64,000 bases of DNA from Halichondria panicea. Lineage: Eukaryota > Porifera > Demospongiae > Suberitida > Halichondriidae. A program made the translations under genes and the position numbers. The notes under the pieces are model-generated. The model saw only the letters and a list, made by a program, of their open reading frames with translations. It was not told where the DNA came from and searched no databases. Positions 1-12,268 of the stretch are shown in pieces. The stretch spans positions 16,369,518-16,433,517 of the forward strand of contig NC_087377.1 of NCBI RefSeq assembly GCF_963675165.1, given 5' to 3'. Numbering within the stretch: position 1 is the first letter of the stretch; each line of letters opens with the position of its first letter.

Positions 1-3000
1 ACCGGATGATAACGGAATGTTCACAGTGGTGGTGACTAATCCGACTGGATCTGTGACATCCACGCCCGCTACTCTAACAGTGTGTAAGTTGCTTGTACAG
101 TATACAGAAACAGTTGTGTGTGTGGGATTACGGCCTTTCTTTGGTAGTTACTTAACGGCCACACCCCCTATCCCTGTGCAGTGGCCCCACCTATCATTGA
201 AACAGACCCTCAGGATATGTGTGTTGCCATGGACAGCTCCATCACACTGTCTGTCACTGCCTCTGGCCGTGACCTCTCATACCAGTGGTTTCAAGGAGTA
301 AATTTACTGGTGGGTGAAACAACTGATACGCTGACTGTCACCGTGACTGCAACCACTACGTACTCTGTTGAAGTGAGCAATGCTGCTGGGGTGGACACAT
401 CAGAAGATGCTGTCATCACTATTGGTAAGAAGCATCTTAGTTGAGCTAATAAATAGTTGTAATTAATGGATTCATGTACTTAGTATGTAGGCGCTTTAAT
501 CGTGTAGGTTTGGTTACTTATTTTTATGTTAACTACACAGAACAATTATATAGCCGCATTTCATATTTGCTTTACACTGTGCAGTTACCATCCCCCAATT
601 CACTGTGCAACCAAGTAGCATGGCAAATCAACTCACCGGGAATGATGTCACATTCACAGCTGAAGCTACAGTGAATTGTGGTGACATCTCCTACCAGTGG
701 TGTAAAGATGGCGTACTAATCCCTCAGTCTGATGAATATAACGAACTAAATCCTCTTGAGGAGAGTGTGAAGAGGGCTAGGGAGGAGAATTCCGGGAAGA
801 CACAGAAGTATTCCGGCTCGACTACAAACTCGCTGACTATACACAACATTATGTACCCTGACGATGAGGGGGTGTTCACACTCAAGGTCACCAATGACGC
901 TGCGGCTGTTATCGAGTCAATGAGCGCCACCCTAGATATCTGTGAGGGCTATGTAACTATAATAATTATTATCATTTCCAACTTCTTACTCATCACAAAA
1001 TTATAGCCAATTTTTTTATTCAGATATTGGCTAAATATTATTGTGAGTTCAAGTATTATCCATTCCCAATCTATACACATGCAGTGGACCCCCCGATGAT
1101 CACCATTCAGCCATTGAGTCTTCCTTCTGCCCCGGAGGACGAGGACGCCACCTTCACTGTGGAAGCTTCTGGTCTGATGCTCAGCTATCAATGGCAGAAA
1201 GATGGAGTCCCCATTGTAGACACGGAAAACACATACTCTGGAACGCAATCTGAGACACTGAGGGTGCTCTCTGTAACTGAACCGGATGATAACGGAATGT
1301 TCACAGTGGTGGTGAGTAATCCAACTGGATCTGTGACCTCCATGCCCGCTACTCTGACAGTGTGTAAGTTAATAACATTACGTAGCAATAATTATATATC
1401 TGATATATATTACACCTTCTAACACATCTCCAGTGGTTGCTCCGACAATTGAAGAACATCCAGAAAATGCTTGTGTTACTAGTGGTAGTACTGTCAGCTT
1501 CTCTGTTGCTGCTACGAGCCGTGATCTTAGTTATCAGTGGTTTTCTAGTACTCGTGATGAGAGTCCAATCATGCTTGTTAACATTGTGGGTGGAGTTAGT
1601 GGAGCTACCACCTCACAGCTGACTATAACTGGAGCAACTGCAACTAAGTCCTATTATGTTGTGGTACTGAATGCTGCAGGTGACATCAATTCGAATCCAG
1701 CCACTCTTACTATTGGTGAGTTCGTACGTACTTACATGCATGAGTACTTTGTGTGTGTATATTGTGTACCAGCAATGAAGCATCAGCTGTTTAATATGTA
1801 CATATAATTATACTACAGTGACTGCTCCAGACATCAGTATCCCAACAAGCCTGACTAATCAAATCCCTGGAGATGACGTCATGTTTACAGTGGCAGCATC
1901 AGCTGAATGTGGTGGCCTCACCTACCAGTGGTTTATGGAGGAGAACATGCTCACTGACGGTGACAAGTACACTGGGGCTACCACGAACACTCTGACAGTG
2001 ATGAACATTGTACACCCTAGCGATGAGGGAGATTATTCTGTGCAAGTGACCAATGCCGCCGGCAGGTCAATTTCTACTGGCACGCTCGATATAGGTGAGA
2101 ATTAAATTTGATTGTAGAATTATAATTATGCATGTAGGTTGTGTACGTACACACAGTAATTATAGTCGGCAAAAATTACTTGAAACTTCAGCTTTCTTAA
2201 TTTTATCACAATAGCAACATTGTGCACGATGTTGTATAGTACGTTAGTGTAATCTGACAATCACTCAATATGACCCCCACCACCCCCCTCTCCAGTTGAG
2301 CCAATCTCTATCACTAGACACCCCATGGACACAACAGTTGCTATTAGGAGAACCGCCACCTTCACAGTGATGGCCGATGGAGACTCACCTTCGTATCAAT
2401 GGATGTTCAATGGAAATCCTATTACCGAAACACCGTCAAAGTTTATCGGAGTCACTACGTCTACACTGATGGTATTAAATGCCGTTGATGAAGACGAGGG
2501 TATGTATTCAGTAATGGTGACAAACGCTGCGTCTCCTGCTCCGGGTGTAGTGTCCAACCCAGCCACACTCACAGCATGTAAGTTGGTTTAGTGAGCTGAA
2601 TAATAGTTATAGTACGGCAATATACTATAGTGGTATACTATGGCGAGCATTATATTTGGCAAATGAGGTAATTTATTGGACAATCATTTATTGAGTTCAC
2701 GCATTACAACGAGATTTTGGCGAAATTTTAATTTTGCGATTTTCATTTGATTTGCCAAGTCGGCAAATATATATCCCCGCTATATTTATGATTATACGTT
2801 TTGTGAGATAATTATATACTGTGCATGTGTGCGTAATACACTTGCCTATAATTATAGTCAGTGACCTCACGTAACTAATATTGATTACTCTTCCTATGTA
2901 TACTGAGCCATTATCTTAGCTAAAACTATGGTGGTCCATGTTTTCATCAAACAATTCATAGTGACAATGGTTAATTTTTCTTCACTCTCCTCACAGTGCG

Positions 3001-3275
3001 AACTCCAGAAGTCACTGGTAATCCCGCTGATCAATTAACAGTACAACCTGGAGATGATGTCATGTTCACTTGCCGTTCCACTGGCGACGACCTGGTGTAC
3101 GCATGGCTTAAAGACGGTGTTGTCATCAGTGACCAATCTGGGATCTATAGTGGGGCAATGACACCCACCCTCACTGTAATAGATGCACAAGAACAGGGGG
3201 ATGAGGGATCGTATGCTTGCATGGTGTCCAATGATGTGGGGGATGACACTTCCGAGAGCGCCACTTTGGAAATAG
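1..3275 (+). other. Ig-domain exon block of the large modular gene
   Basis: Exons: 1-83 (end of an Ig domain), 182-424, 585-941, 1085-1363, 1434-1715, 1819-2094, 2296-2577, 2997-3275. Each full exon encodes one Ig-like domain with the strand-C signature SYQW or TYQW and a late block such as DEGMYSVMVTNAA. Most lack the canonical disulphide cysteines. Only the last exon has the classical pair (FTCRST and YACMVSN). Exon 585-941 carries about 25 extra, charged residues between strands C and E. Introns are mostly 80-220 bp; the 420-bp intron 2578-2996 is AT-rich and shows no further exon. Confidence 0.88.
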
Positions 3276-6200
3276 GTAAAAGCAGCTTTTTCAGCAAACT
3301 TCTATAGAAAATCACCTCTAAAGTTTGTCTAGAGTCGACAACTGTAATTTTTCTGAAGCAGTAAAAGTGATTTCAGAAACTGTGTTTGTTTTCTCATCAG
3401 TTAAGTCTTTGATTGTATGTTTTATTCTCCCTCTCTGTAGTCAACTGTGCCGATATTCCTGCTGCTGAAAATGGAGATATTGGCTTCAGTATGGATCGTC
3501 TTACGCCTGCTGGTGGTTACTCTATCACAACCGTGGCCACCTACAGCTGTATTACTGGGCAGCTGTTTAATGGAGACACCACTAGGACGTGTTTGAGCAC
3601 TGGGGAGTGGAGTGGAATAGCACCTGTGTGCCTGGGTAAGCATGCATACACACACCACACATGCACATCAGTGGCGTAGGAAGCAATTTCTCAATCTACA
3701 TAGTGCAGCTTGATAAGTCATCTCTACTTAATATAGCCTAGAAAGATGGGGGCTCCAGCCCCTGGAGCCCCCATCCTACACTACTGCGCATACACACGCA
3801 CACATGCGTGCCTATATGGATGAGGGTGTACATTAACCAACCTAGTGATTATCGTTAGGCATCAGTAGCATAATTATAGCTGGCCTGGTAGTGCAAAATT
3901 AATGCACAGAGTGGCAGAGTGAGAATGTCAATCTATACTGCACTAGATAGAGCTAGTTTGAGTTCATAATTATTATCTATTATTTGTGACATTTGTGTGA
4001 AATATAAGACATGAATCCTAAAAATTTGCAATGCAAATGTTTTGTGGTCTTAACTTAATTGTCAGTGGAATAAATGAAAATACCGGTAGTAACTTAACAT
4101 AAATTAATGACTTTATTCCACCCCCCACATACACACAGAATACTGTACCCCACTGACTCTCTCTGATGGGGACATTAACTACTCAAACGATGCGAACGAG
4201 CAATCCAGCTTCGTGGTTACCACGACAGCCACCCACTCATGTGACACAAGATTCAGCCTGGAGGGAGGCGTTGCAATTAGAAGATGTATGTCTACTGATA
4301 GTCCTACTGGTCAGGGCAACTGGGGCGGCAGCGAACGTACTTGTGAACGTAAGTATTCAACCTGTCTCTAATTATTGTGCACGTTCACGATCTATAATTC
4401 AACCGGTTAATGGAAATCTTAATAGCATTTGATTCAAACTGTGTTAGCATGCTACGTACCTCCTCTTTATTTAAGCCACCGTATTCTGTCACCACATGTA
4501 CAAACAGGTTTCACTATATGTATATTAGTGTTGTATATTGCATGTTATAGGCTAGGTTTGTTACAATTCACGCCTGCAGGAAAATAATGCTTACCTCTGG
4601 TACGTAGTAGTTACCAATTCCTGATCCTTATAATGTGGTAACAATGTCATACGTACATGCAGTACCTGGTCTAGCACATGCAATATTTAGAATGCATTAT
4701 CCATTTATATATAATATTATTTTGTAAATTTGACAAAAGTAATACACAACATTTTTTCATAACTGCATACTGCTTCATTATATTGTTCAAAAATTCATGC
4801 ATAGCAACCTGTCCCCTGTTGAATGCTCCTGGTGATGGTAGAATTTCATATGAACCGGCTCCTCTGACCAATGGGGAGTATGGTGTTGGCGCGGTAGCCA
4901 TGTTCTCTTGTGACAGTGACTTCGATCTGTTCGGATCCACCACCAGAACGTGCCAGGGTGACCACATGTGGGACAATACCGAATCCACCTGCCAACGTAA
5001 GTATATCTAGTTTTGGAATGGCATTGATACTGTTGTTACATTGCCTAGGGCAACTGTGATATTTATTATACTCATTCACGCATATTTTCCTGTCACCTAT
5101 ATAATAACTTGACAGAATTAAATAAGTAGAATATGTGTATTGAATGACGTAGGCATGGGAATGTGGACATGGGAATGTGGACTGCACGAGTGTCGGGCTG
5201 GAGTGTATATCTATAGATGGGCAAAATAGGAAATAAACTCGCTATAATAATGATGATATCTTACTCAAGTACGGCCTGTACTGTACATCTGCGCTACAGT
5301 ACATTACGTATAAACTATATTCAGTCGATACTGTGCACTGTATAAATAGACTTTTACAGTATCTGATCAATAATTTATATAATAGTGATAAATTTCGTTG
5401 AATGCACTTTCAGAATTAAAAAATGTATCTAGTAGACCTTGGAAAAGTCTATAAGGCTAATGACTATGATAATATGTATTAATAATGAACGATACTGTTT
5501 GTATAGGTGCTTGCCCTCCGCTTGATGATATTGACAATGGAGCTATATCATACTCCCCCAAAGCTGTCTCCATGGATGGTAACTATGCCGTAGACACTGT
5601 TGCCACGCACACTTGCAACCCTAACTATGGCCGTAGTCGAGGAGCCCGGAGAAGGACTTGTACAAGTGATGGCCAGTGGACAAGTAGGACTGTAACTTGT
5701 GAACGTGAGGGCAGCTCTTATTTACATGTTATACTGTATAGCGAGTAATTTTCTGAGGGTCAAACATTTCACAGTTTTTATGGTCTACTCCCTGAGAACG
5801 AATATTTAACCCACAAATGAAGCGATCATGGACCACCTTTACCAGTAGTGAACACACGCAGCCATGAAAATAATTATATACATAATAGCTCAACCACAAA
5901 TATTTTGACCCCTTGAACATTATATACTAGGCGGTATAATTGCATAGTTTGGCATGTAGAAATTGCAAATGTGCTGTGCGTATAATTTTTACTTGTATAC
6001 GTATAATATTATAGGTATTTCATTGCTTGGGGAGGATTTAACTAGCTATAATTTTATTATGGCAACACTGCCAAAAAACTGACATTACAAAATTAATATA
6101 ATTATTTCTTCATTTTGGCTATGACTGATGTATGTATATAGTGTATGTAGATGTGAGGCAGCTGTTACCTCCATGCAGTGATTATGTGCGAGGATATTCC

Positions 6201-9200
6201 CGACCCTCTAAATGGAAACATCGTGTTTGAAATTGATACCGTGGCAACGTTTGACGTTCTCACCACGGCAACGTACTCTTGTGACCCTGGCTACAGTCTT
6301 CAGGGGAGTGACGTGGTTAGAACCTGCACTGGGACCTCTAACGATCACCTGGGAACATTCAATGGAGTTGCCCCAACCTGTGAACGTGAGTGAAACTGAA
6401 GTTGATAAGTTATCCCGGAATGAAGAGAAAAGATCAATTTGAGTTTGTTCTTACTATTATATCTTTTTACTTATACAGCCATCATCTGTACTGCTCACAG
6501 TGAAGTGTCTCAGGGAACAATTTCATATGAACCTTCAAAAGAAGAGGAGGCGACAGGCGACGACATATTTGTGTTTGGTACCGTTGCTACTCTGGCCTGT
6601 AATGGTGGTTTCTTCTCAGTGGGACATGCCTCGAGCACCTGCAGGGGAGATGGGTCCTCTACCGTTGGAGCGTTCAAACCCAACCTCGGAATTTGCGAAA
6701 GTGAGAGTTCGTTTTAAAAGACAGTTGTAATGTTTTGTAATATACTTTCCGTGCATAGTGAAAACAAGAGCTCAACCGTAGTTAGACTCCATTAACTAAT
6801 TAACTGCCAACTGGGGAATCATAAATAGTGTTATATCTTATTATTACGATTGCGATAACTTGTATATGCATGTTATCAGTAGCTGTTTATTGTTTTAATT
6901 GAAGCTGTAAGTTTTTAATAGCCATTTGGTCAGAGGTTGATAGATATATTTTTGCTACTGCAGCTGCGTTTGAGGTTGTCATGTGCCCTTACATTCCTTC
7001 CCCACTAAACGGATGCATTAACTTTGTCGAGGATGACGTTTATCCGTTTAATCTGGGTACCGTGGCAACCTACAGCTGCGATTCTGGATTTGCCCTAACA
7101 GGAAGTGAAATGAGAACGTGTGAGGTGAATGGCGGTAATCGAATTGGAGTGTGGAGTTCGACTGAACCTTCTTGTGTCGGTGAGTGATCATCAGTACACA
7201 GTAAAAACACGTCGTTACAGTAACGTTAACATCTTTGAAATTAAATTTCTGTCATTTTAACACTAAAATACGATCATGCATCATAATAATGTGTGTGTTT
7301 TATGTGGGAAGCTTATAGCACATGACTTGTGTGTGGAATGGCTCCACACGTACTGGGATCAACAATAATAATAATTGCAATTAGTTTAACGTACGTATCA
7401 ATCATTAGATGTTCAATATGCATATCATTAAGTTCAATAATAATACGTATAATACGTATACATAATTTATAAGTATCTTTGAAATGTAATATAGTACAAA
7501 AGCCACATATACTGTATGTAAACAAACATACTGATTATTCTTCACTCCATATATTATACTCTTGCAGATATAACTTGTAATGCACTGGAAGACCTTGTTG
7601 GCGGTAGTATCACGTATGATCCAGTTGTCATTTCTGCCATTTCATTTGGGACCGAGGCCATGTTCTCATGTGATGAAGGGTTGGATCTGGTTGGTCCCCA
7701 TCTGAGCACGTGCGGAGGTCTTGATGTGCCAGGAGAGTTCACTCCCAGCCCACCTCGGTGTCTCGGTAAGTGGGATCGTAACACGTACACTCCAAATGTT
7801 TCTGTCAAATAATGCACGTGCATGCTTAAAAACCAATGGCTACAAAACTACTATTTTATACTTAAAAGTATTTGATGCATGTACTCAAGTGAGGACGAAA
7901 TTCACAAAATGCCAAAAAATTAGACCCTAGAAAATTATTATTTAGCTTGTATGAGTATAATTGTAGCAAGTGTCATGTGCTCCCTCACACTCTGCATGCA
8001 CACACCTCCATTAGACCCCATCGAACTTAGACTATCTCTGATGAACGATAAGATCACCGAGGGAGATGATGTGACAGCTTGTGTGGACGTCATTGCTGGA
8101 GCTGTTGTCTCCCCTTTTGAAGTTTGGGTACACTTTATACTACCGTTCTGTAAGTCAATTCAAACTTACTACCTTGCTATGTTCTATTGCACCGTGTATT
8201 AATTTCAGTCAAGACTAAGCTCAAGCTGAATTGTAGCTATAAAATATATAACTTATATACATGTCCATGCAACACTCAAACGTTAGCTATATTATATACA
8301 GCTCCTCCTGTTCCTGTGTGGTTTACGATCAATGTCGGATTATCTGCAAGTGATACTTGTCAAAGTCTCTTTGATTTCAACGAGGCCAATAGTATACCCG
8401 ATGGAACTAATGTCATTCCTGATGACGATGTTGATAATGGTGACATTGTTGAAGTAGTGTTTGTTGAAATTCAAGTGACGCCATCAGACTCTCCAACCAT
8501 TTCCGTGAACCCGAGTTTCGCTCTACTGACAATCTTGGACAACGATTTTGGTTAGTTTAAATATTAGCATGTCTATATAAGCACGTATCTATATATAAGC
8601 TGCATGGTCTATAAGCACCATCCTATTATAAGCAAGTTATTCACTATTGTACTTATACGATGATGTATGACTGACTTTATAATATAAATTCTTGTCATGT
8701 TACCATAGCAATCATGTGCCCTGATATATCGGACCCTGACTTTGGCCAGATTGCCTTCACTACGGACACTACTGCACCATTTGAAGATGGAACAATGGCG
8801 CTCTACAGCTGCAATAGTGGATATGTCTTAAGTGCCGGGATCAACCCCCGGGTGTGTGGCGGGGACGGTAGTAGTAGCGTTGGAGCATGGAATGGTGCTG
8901 CATTCACTTGCACTCCGAACTTACCAGCCGGTGGTGGTAAGTCACTAGCTGACAGTATATATATATAATTAATTCACTGTCATGTGACATTCATTACCAG
9001 TGGATATACGTATAGATTCAATAAACTCAAATTCAATAAACTTCGTATACTGCATATTAATTTTTATTGTGTACCTGTAGACGGTCGTCCTTTGGTTGAC
9101 TCACGGACACTATCCAAGCCATTTTCTACAACAGGTAATTTAAAATGTGTTTGAACATGCAATGATCGAGAATGCCACTGTTGATATACTAACAGTCAGT

Positions 9201-9494
9201 GGTGTGCCCAGAATTGTATTTGTTGTAACTATCTCATGGCTTCTGTAACCTCTAGACTTTAGTGTGAGCTTTGACCAGAGCAGCTATGAAGTGAACGAGG
9301 GAGCCGTAGACTCAGACAGTAAATCGAAATCGCCGAAGAAAAATCCAGATCCTGTCCTTAGTGTGTGTGTGGTGGTATCTGGCTCACTGGAGAGCCAGCT
9401 GTCTGTGCAGGTCTCCACCGTAGAGGATACTGCAAAGGGTGAGAGGAAGTTAATAGTTTGTGCAATGTGAAGTGTGTGCGTGGGCGTGTGAGTA

Positions 9495-9531
<37 letters not shown>

Positions 9532-12268
9532 CTGATCTATGTTAACTATGAAGTAGCGGCCCTTCTGAACTACTTTACTTTCTGATAATAATAATGTGTA
9601 TGCAGTCATCATTAACATGGTGTACCTTCGATATACGCTAAATGTCTGTACTGCTTCACTTTTGCTTCAGGATCTAAGGACTACACTGATCTGGACGAGG
9701 AGCTTAAGTTTGACTCTGCTGGCCAGAAGTGTGTTGATTTGGTCATCCTGGGAGACAGCGTGTACGAGGGAGATGAGGAGCTCAGTGTGTCTCTTAGCTA
9801 CTCCCAGAGCAGCAAGACTGCTATAGTCACCATCAAAGATGATGACCAAGGTATGTGAACATCAGTGAGAGCTGGAGTACACAGTGGAGAGGTGGCCTTT
9901 GTTGAGGAGTTGTTTAACAAATTTTTAGTTTGTACAAACTGTTCCTTTGAGACCTATAGGTGCATAGAATTTCTTCGGAGCTGGCCGCAGTTCCACTGTT
10001 CATGTTTTGTCTCCCTAGCTATAACGTATCAGCCCTATAGATGATTAATTCTATGGCGGAACTTTTCCTCATGCAGCCAAAGTGACTCTGAGTGGTGGTT
10101 CTGTGTGTGAGGGAGCTGGCTTTGTGACAGTCAGAGTGCAGCTGGACTCAGACATTGAGACTGATGTCATTGTATCCTTGGAGACTAGTGACCTCACTGC
10201 TGAAGGTCAGTACAGTCATCATACAATACAGTGTAATTTATACACTGTAGATTTATCTCGAGTTGTTGTCCCCATTATGTGTATGTATTTTACTCAATAC
10301 AGTCATTAATTTATTAATTGAATACCCGGTCTTAAAAATTAATTTCAATCCACTAGCTCTCACACATTTCGTACCACAGCTTCTGATGACTACAATGAAT
10401 TGAGCCAGGACCTCACCTTCACCGCCCCCCTAAATGCACCCTCTGAGCTCACTGTTTCCGTTGTTGTCAATGACGACCGTGTGTTAGAGCCATGTGAGGA
10501 GTTTCTGGTCTCTCTGTCCTCCACTGATGAGGGGGTGGTGTTTGACCCCGCCTTCCTTAGGGTGCAAATCAACGATGATGAAGGTACAAATTAATTGTTG
10601 CTGCAAGCTTCAACGGATTTGCTTTAGCTTAGATCTGTTACCACGGAACGTCTTAAAATAGGTGCACATGTTACTTTTGGTATTTATATATTTTAGAGAT
10701 GAATTGCTTAGAGTGGTAGGTAAGCAACTAGTATGAGGAAGGTCTACATAATGTCCAAATGGGATCAATAACTCACATAATAATTATACGATCGTTGCTG
10801 AAGCGATTGTTTTGCATGTAATTCCGTTATTGTGGAGCTGCTTCTATAGATAAGTGTCCATTTTGTCCTGCACTTGCATGCAGATGTCAGCGAGTTCTCT
10901 CTCACAAACAACTCTCCACAAATCTACGGGAAGAGTCTAAACGCGACCTTTGAACTGAAGGGATGTGCTGAACTCACCTGTAGCATCACAAACAACAAAA
11001 AGTCTTTGTCAGATTGTAAGTCATCGACCTACTATACAGTTGTGAGAAAGTATACTCGGTGCATGCCACTTAGACAATGTATTTAGACTATAGGCATATT
11101 TCGCTGTTTTGTTTGCCACTTCTAACACAATATCAATTAGATATTGCATATAGTATTATTAACCGATTGTCTCTGCTCATCATAATACAGGTTCCCCTGC
11201 TCCTGGTAGCTACGAGGGCCAATGGTATATTCCGGTAGCAACCAACAGTAAAACTTGCAAGGACCTCATAATTGACATCTCTGCTCACTGTGAGGGTCAG
11301 AGAGTCCCCAGCTTTGAGAGCCGCTCCTTCAGAACTGGTGAGATATATAATGTAGTAGGTTCTTAGTAGCACTCTTACTGTATATAATATAGAAATAAAT
11401 ATACCCTCTATTATTACAGCATGGTTGAATGGGCCCCTATAGCATGTGTTTATAGATCCATGCATGCTATAGCAGGCTATACCTCAGCCATTGCAAAGGG
11501 TGACTATACTAACACTGCGTACAGTATACCAATATAATATTGTTTGGCTGCCTTATAATTATAATTATAGGCTCTATAGTTTATATAATTGTATCACTTT
11601 ATGCAAGCTATAATTATATAAATTATTGGCATAATTATAGCTAAAATGTAAAATACCGGCAGTTGGAAACAGTATTCTGGTGCATATAGTTTTTAATTAT
11701 AATTATGTGTGAGATATGTAATATACACCACCCCCTGTCACACCCCCACATGCAGACAACAATATGTGCAGCGTACATTTCACCGACCAGCAGTATGAGT
11801 ACGACCCAGAGAGTGGTGACGTGACTGTGGAGTGGGAGGGAACTGGACCCAACGAGGATGAACCTGTCAGTAAATTCATGTGCAAGACTGACACTGGAGT
11901 GATGGAATCTTGTGAGTACATGCCTGAGACAAGCAGTTTAATAGGCGTATGTATAAAAAGTGATGGCAAAGGATTTTTTCTCAGAATTACATCTACATAC
12001 TGACCATTTAGCTGTATAGTAGGTGTGTAATACACTTGTACTTCATGGAAATGCATGTATTGTACGATGTGAACTCGCCACACACCTACTCTGATTTACC
12101 CCCCCCCCACACACACACACAGGCACCAGTCCACTAATCATACCTGGCCTGACTAGCGGGAACCACAATATTACAGTGCAACCAGTGATTGTGGAAGGGG
12201 ATGGGTGTAGGCGTCGCATTGCCAGAATGCTCCACTTTGACATACCATTAGTTATTTCCGTGCAATAG
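1..12268 (+). CDS. Large secreted Ig/sushi/Calx-beta protein, 5'-partial
   Basis: This is the 3' part of a multi-exon gene that begins before the window. I read 28 exons, about 1890 codons. Every complete internal exon is a multiple of three and every junction is phase 1, so each module is a symmetric 1-1 exon or exon pair. Order: end of one Ig domain, seven Ig domains, eight sushi domains, a Calx-beta, a ninth sushi, a short linker, two Calx-beta, then a Cys-containing C-terminal region ending at TAG 12266-12268. I see no membrane helix and no GPI-type tail, so a secreted or matrix protein is inferred; binding partners cannot be read from the sequence. The modules resemble those in the extracellular part of the adhesion GPCR immediately downstream, but that gene has its own signal peptide. 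The missing 5' end could hold further domains. Exons are listed in the four block entries that follow. Confidence 0.85.
3441..7765 (+). other. Eight sushi/CCP exons of the large modular gene
   Basis: Exons: 3441-3635, 4139-4348, 4805-4996, 5507-5704, 6179-6385, 6479-6700, 6964-7179, 7568-7765. Each encodes one sushi (complement control protein) module. The pattern is an early Cys followed by P-L-x-N-G, a VATYSC or VAMFSC block, a Gly-rich strand with R-x-C or S-T-C, and a final T-C or R-C just before the phase-1 donor. Sushi modules are binding modules of complement-type and adhesion proteins; the ligand here is unknown. Exons 4139-4348 and 7568-7765 do not start with ATG and were placed from acceptors (ACACACAG, CTTGCAG) and donors (GTAAGT, GTAAGT-like). 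Introns of 350-1170 bp hold only AT-rich sequence with GCATGC-type palindromes. Confidence 0.88.
8015..10583 (+). other. Calx-beta and sushi exon block
   Basis: Exons: 8015-8149 with 8302-8550 (Calx-beta, ending LLTILDNDF), 8709-8936 (sushi, starting IMCPDIS), 9081-9134 (18-residue linker), 9256-9438 with 9671-9850 (Calx-beta, ending VTIKDDD), 10077-10205 with 10380-10583 (Calx-beta, ending VQINDDE). Each Calx-beta domain is cut by one phase-1 intron near its middle, the same split seen in the receptor genes of this window. The acidic terminal strand (I-x-D/N-D-D/E) is characteristic of the family, which binds calcium in Na/Ca exchangers and in ADGRV1. Calcium binding here is inferred from the family. 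Confidence 0.85.
10884..12268 (+). other. Cys-containing C-terminal exons, family uncertain
   Basis: Exons: 10884-11015, 11191-11337, 11756-11911, 12123-12268, with stop TAG at 12266. Junctions stay phase 1 and the frame is open throughout. The first two exons encode a Cys-rich region (GCAELTCSI, KTCKDL, HCEGQ) that I do not recognise. The last two resemble the beta-sandwich motif seen in many animal extracellular proteins: an F-x-C-x-x-D-x-G stretch (FMCKTDTG), then S-C-T-SP and L-x-x-G-x-H-x-I-x-V. The protein ends shortly after a basic CRRRIAR stretch with no hydrophobic anchor. The 418-bp intron before exon 11756 is AT-rich. Confidence 0.7.
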
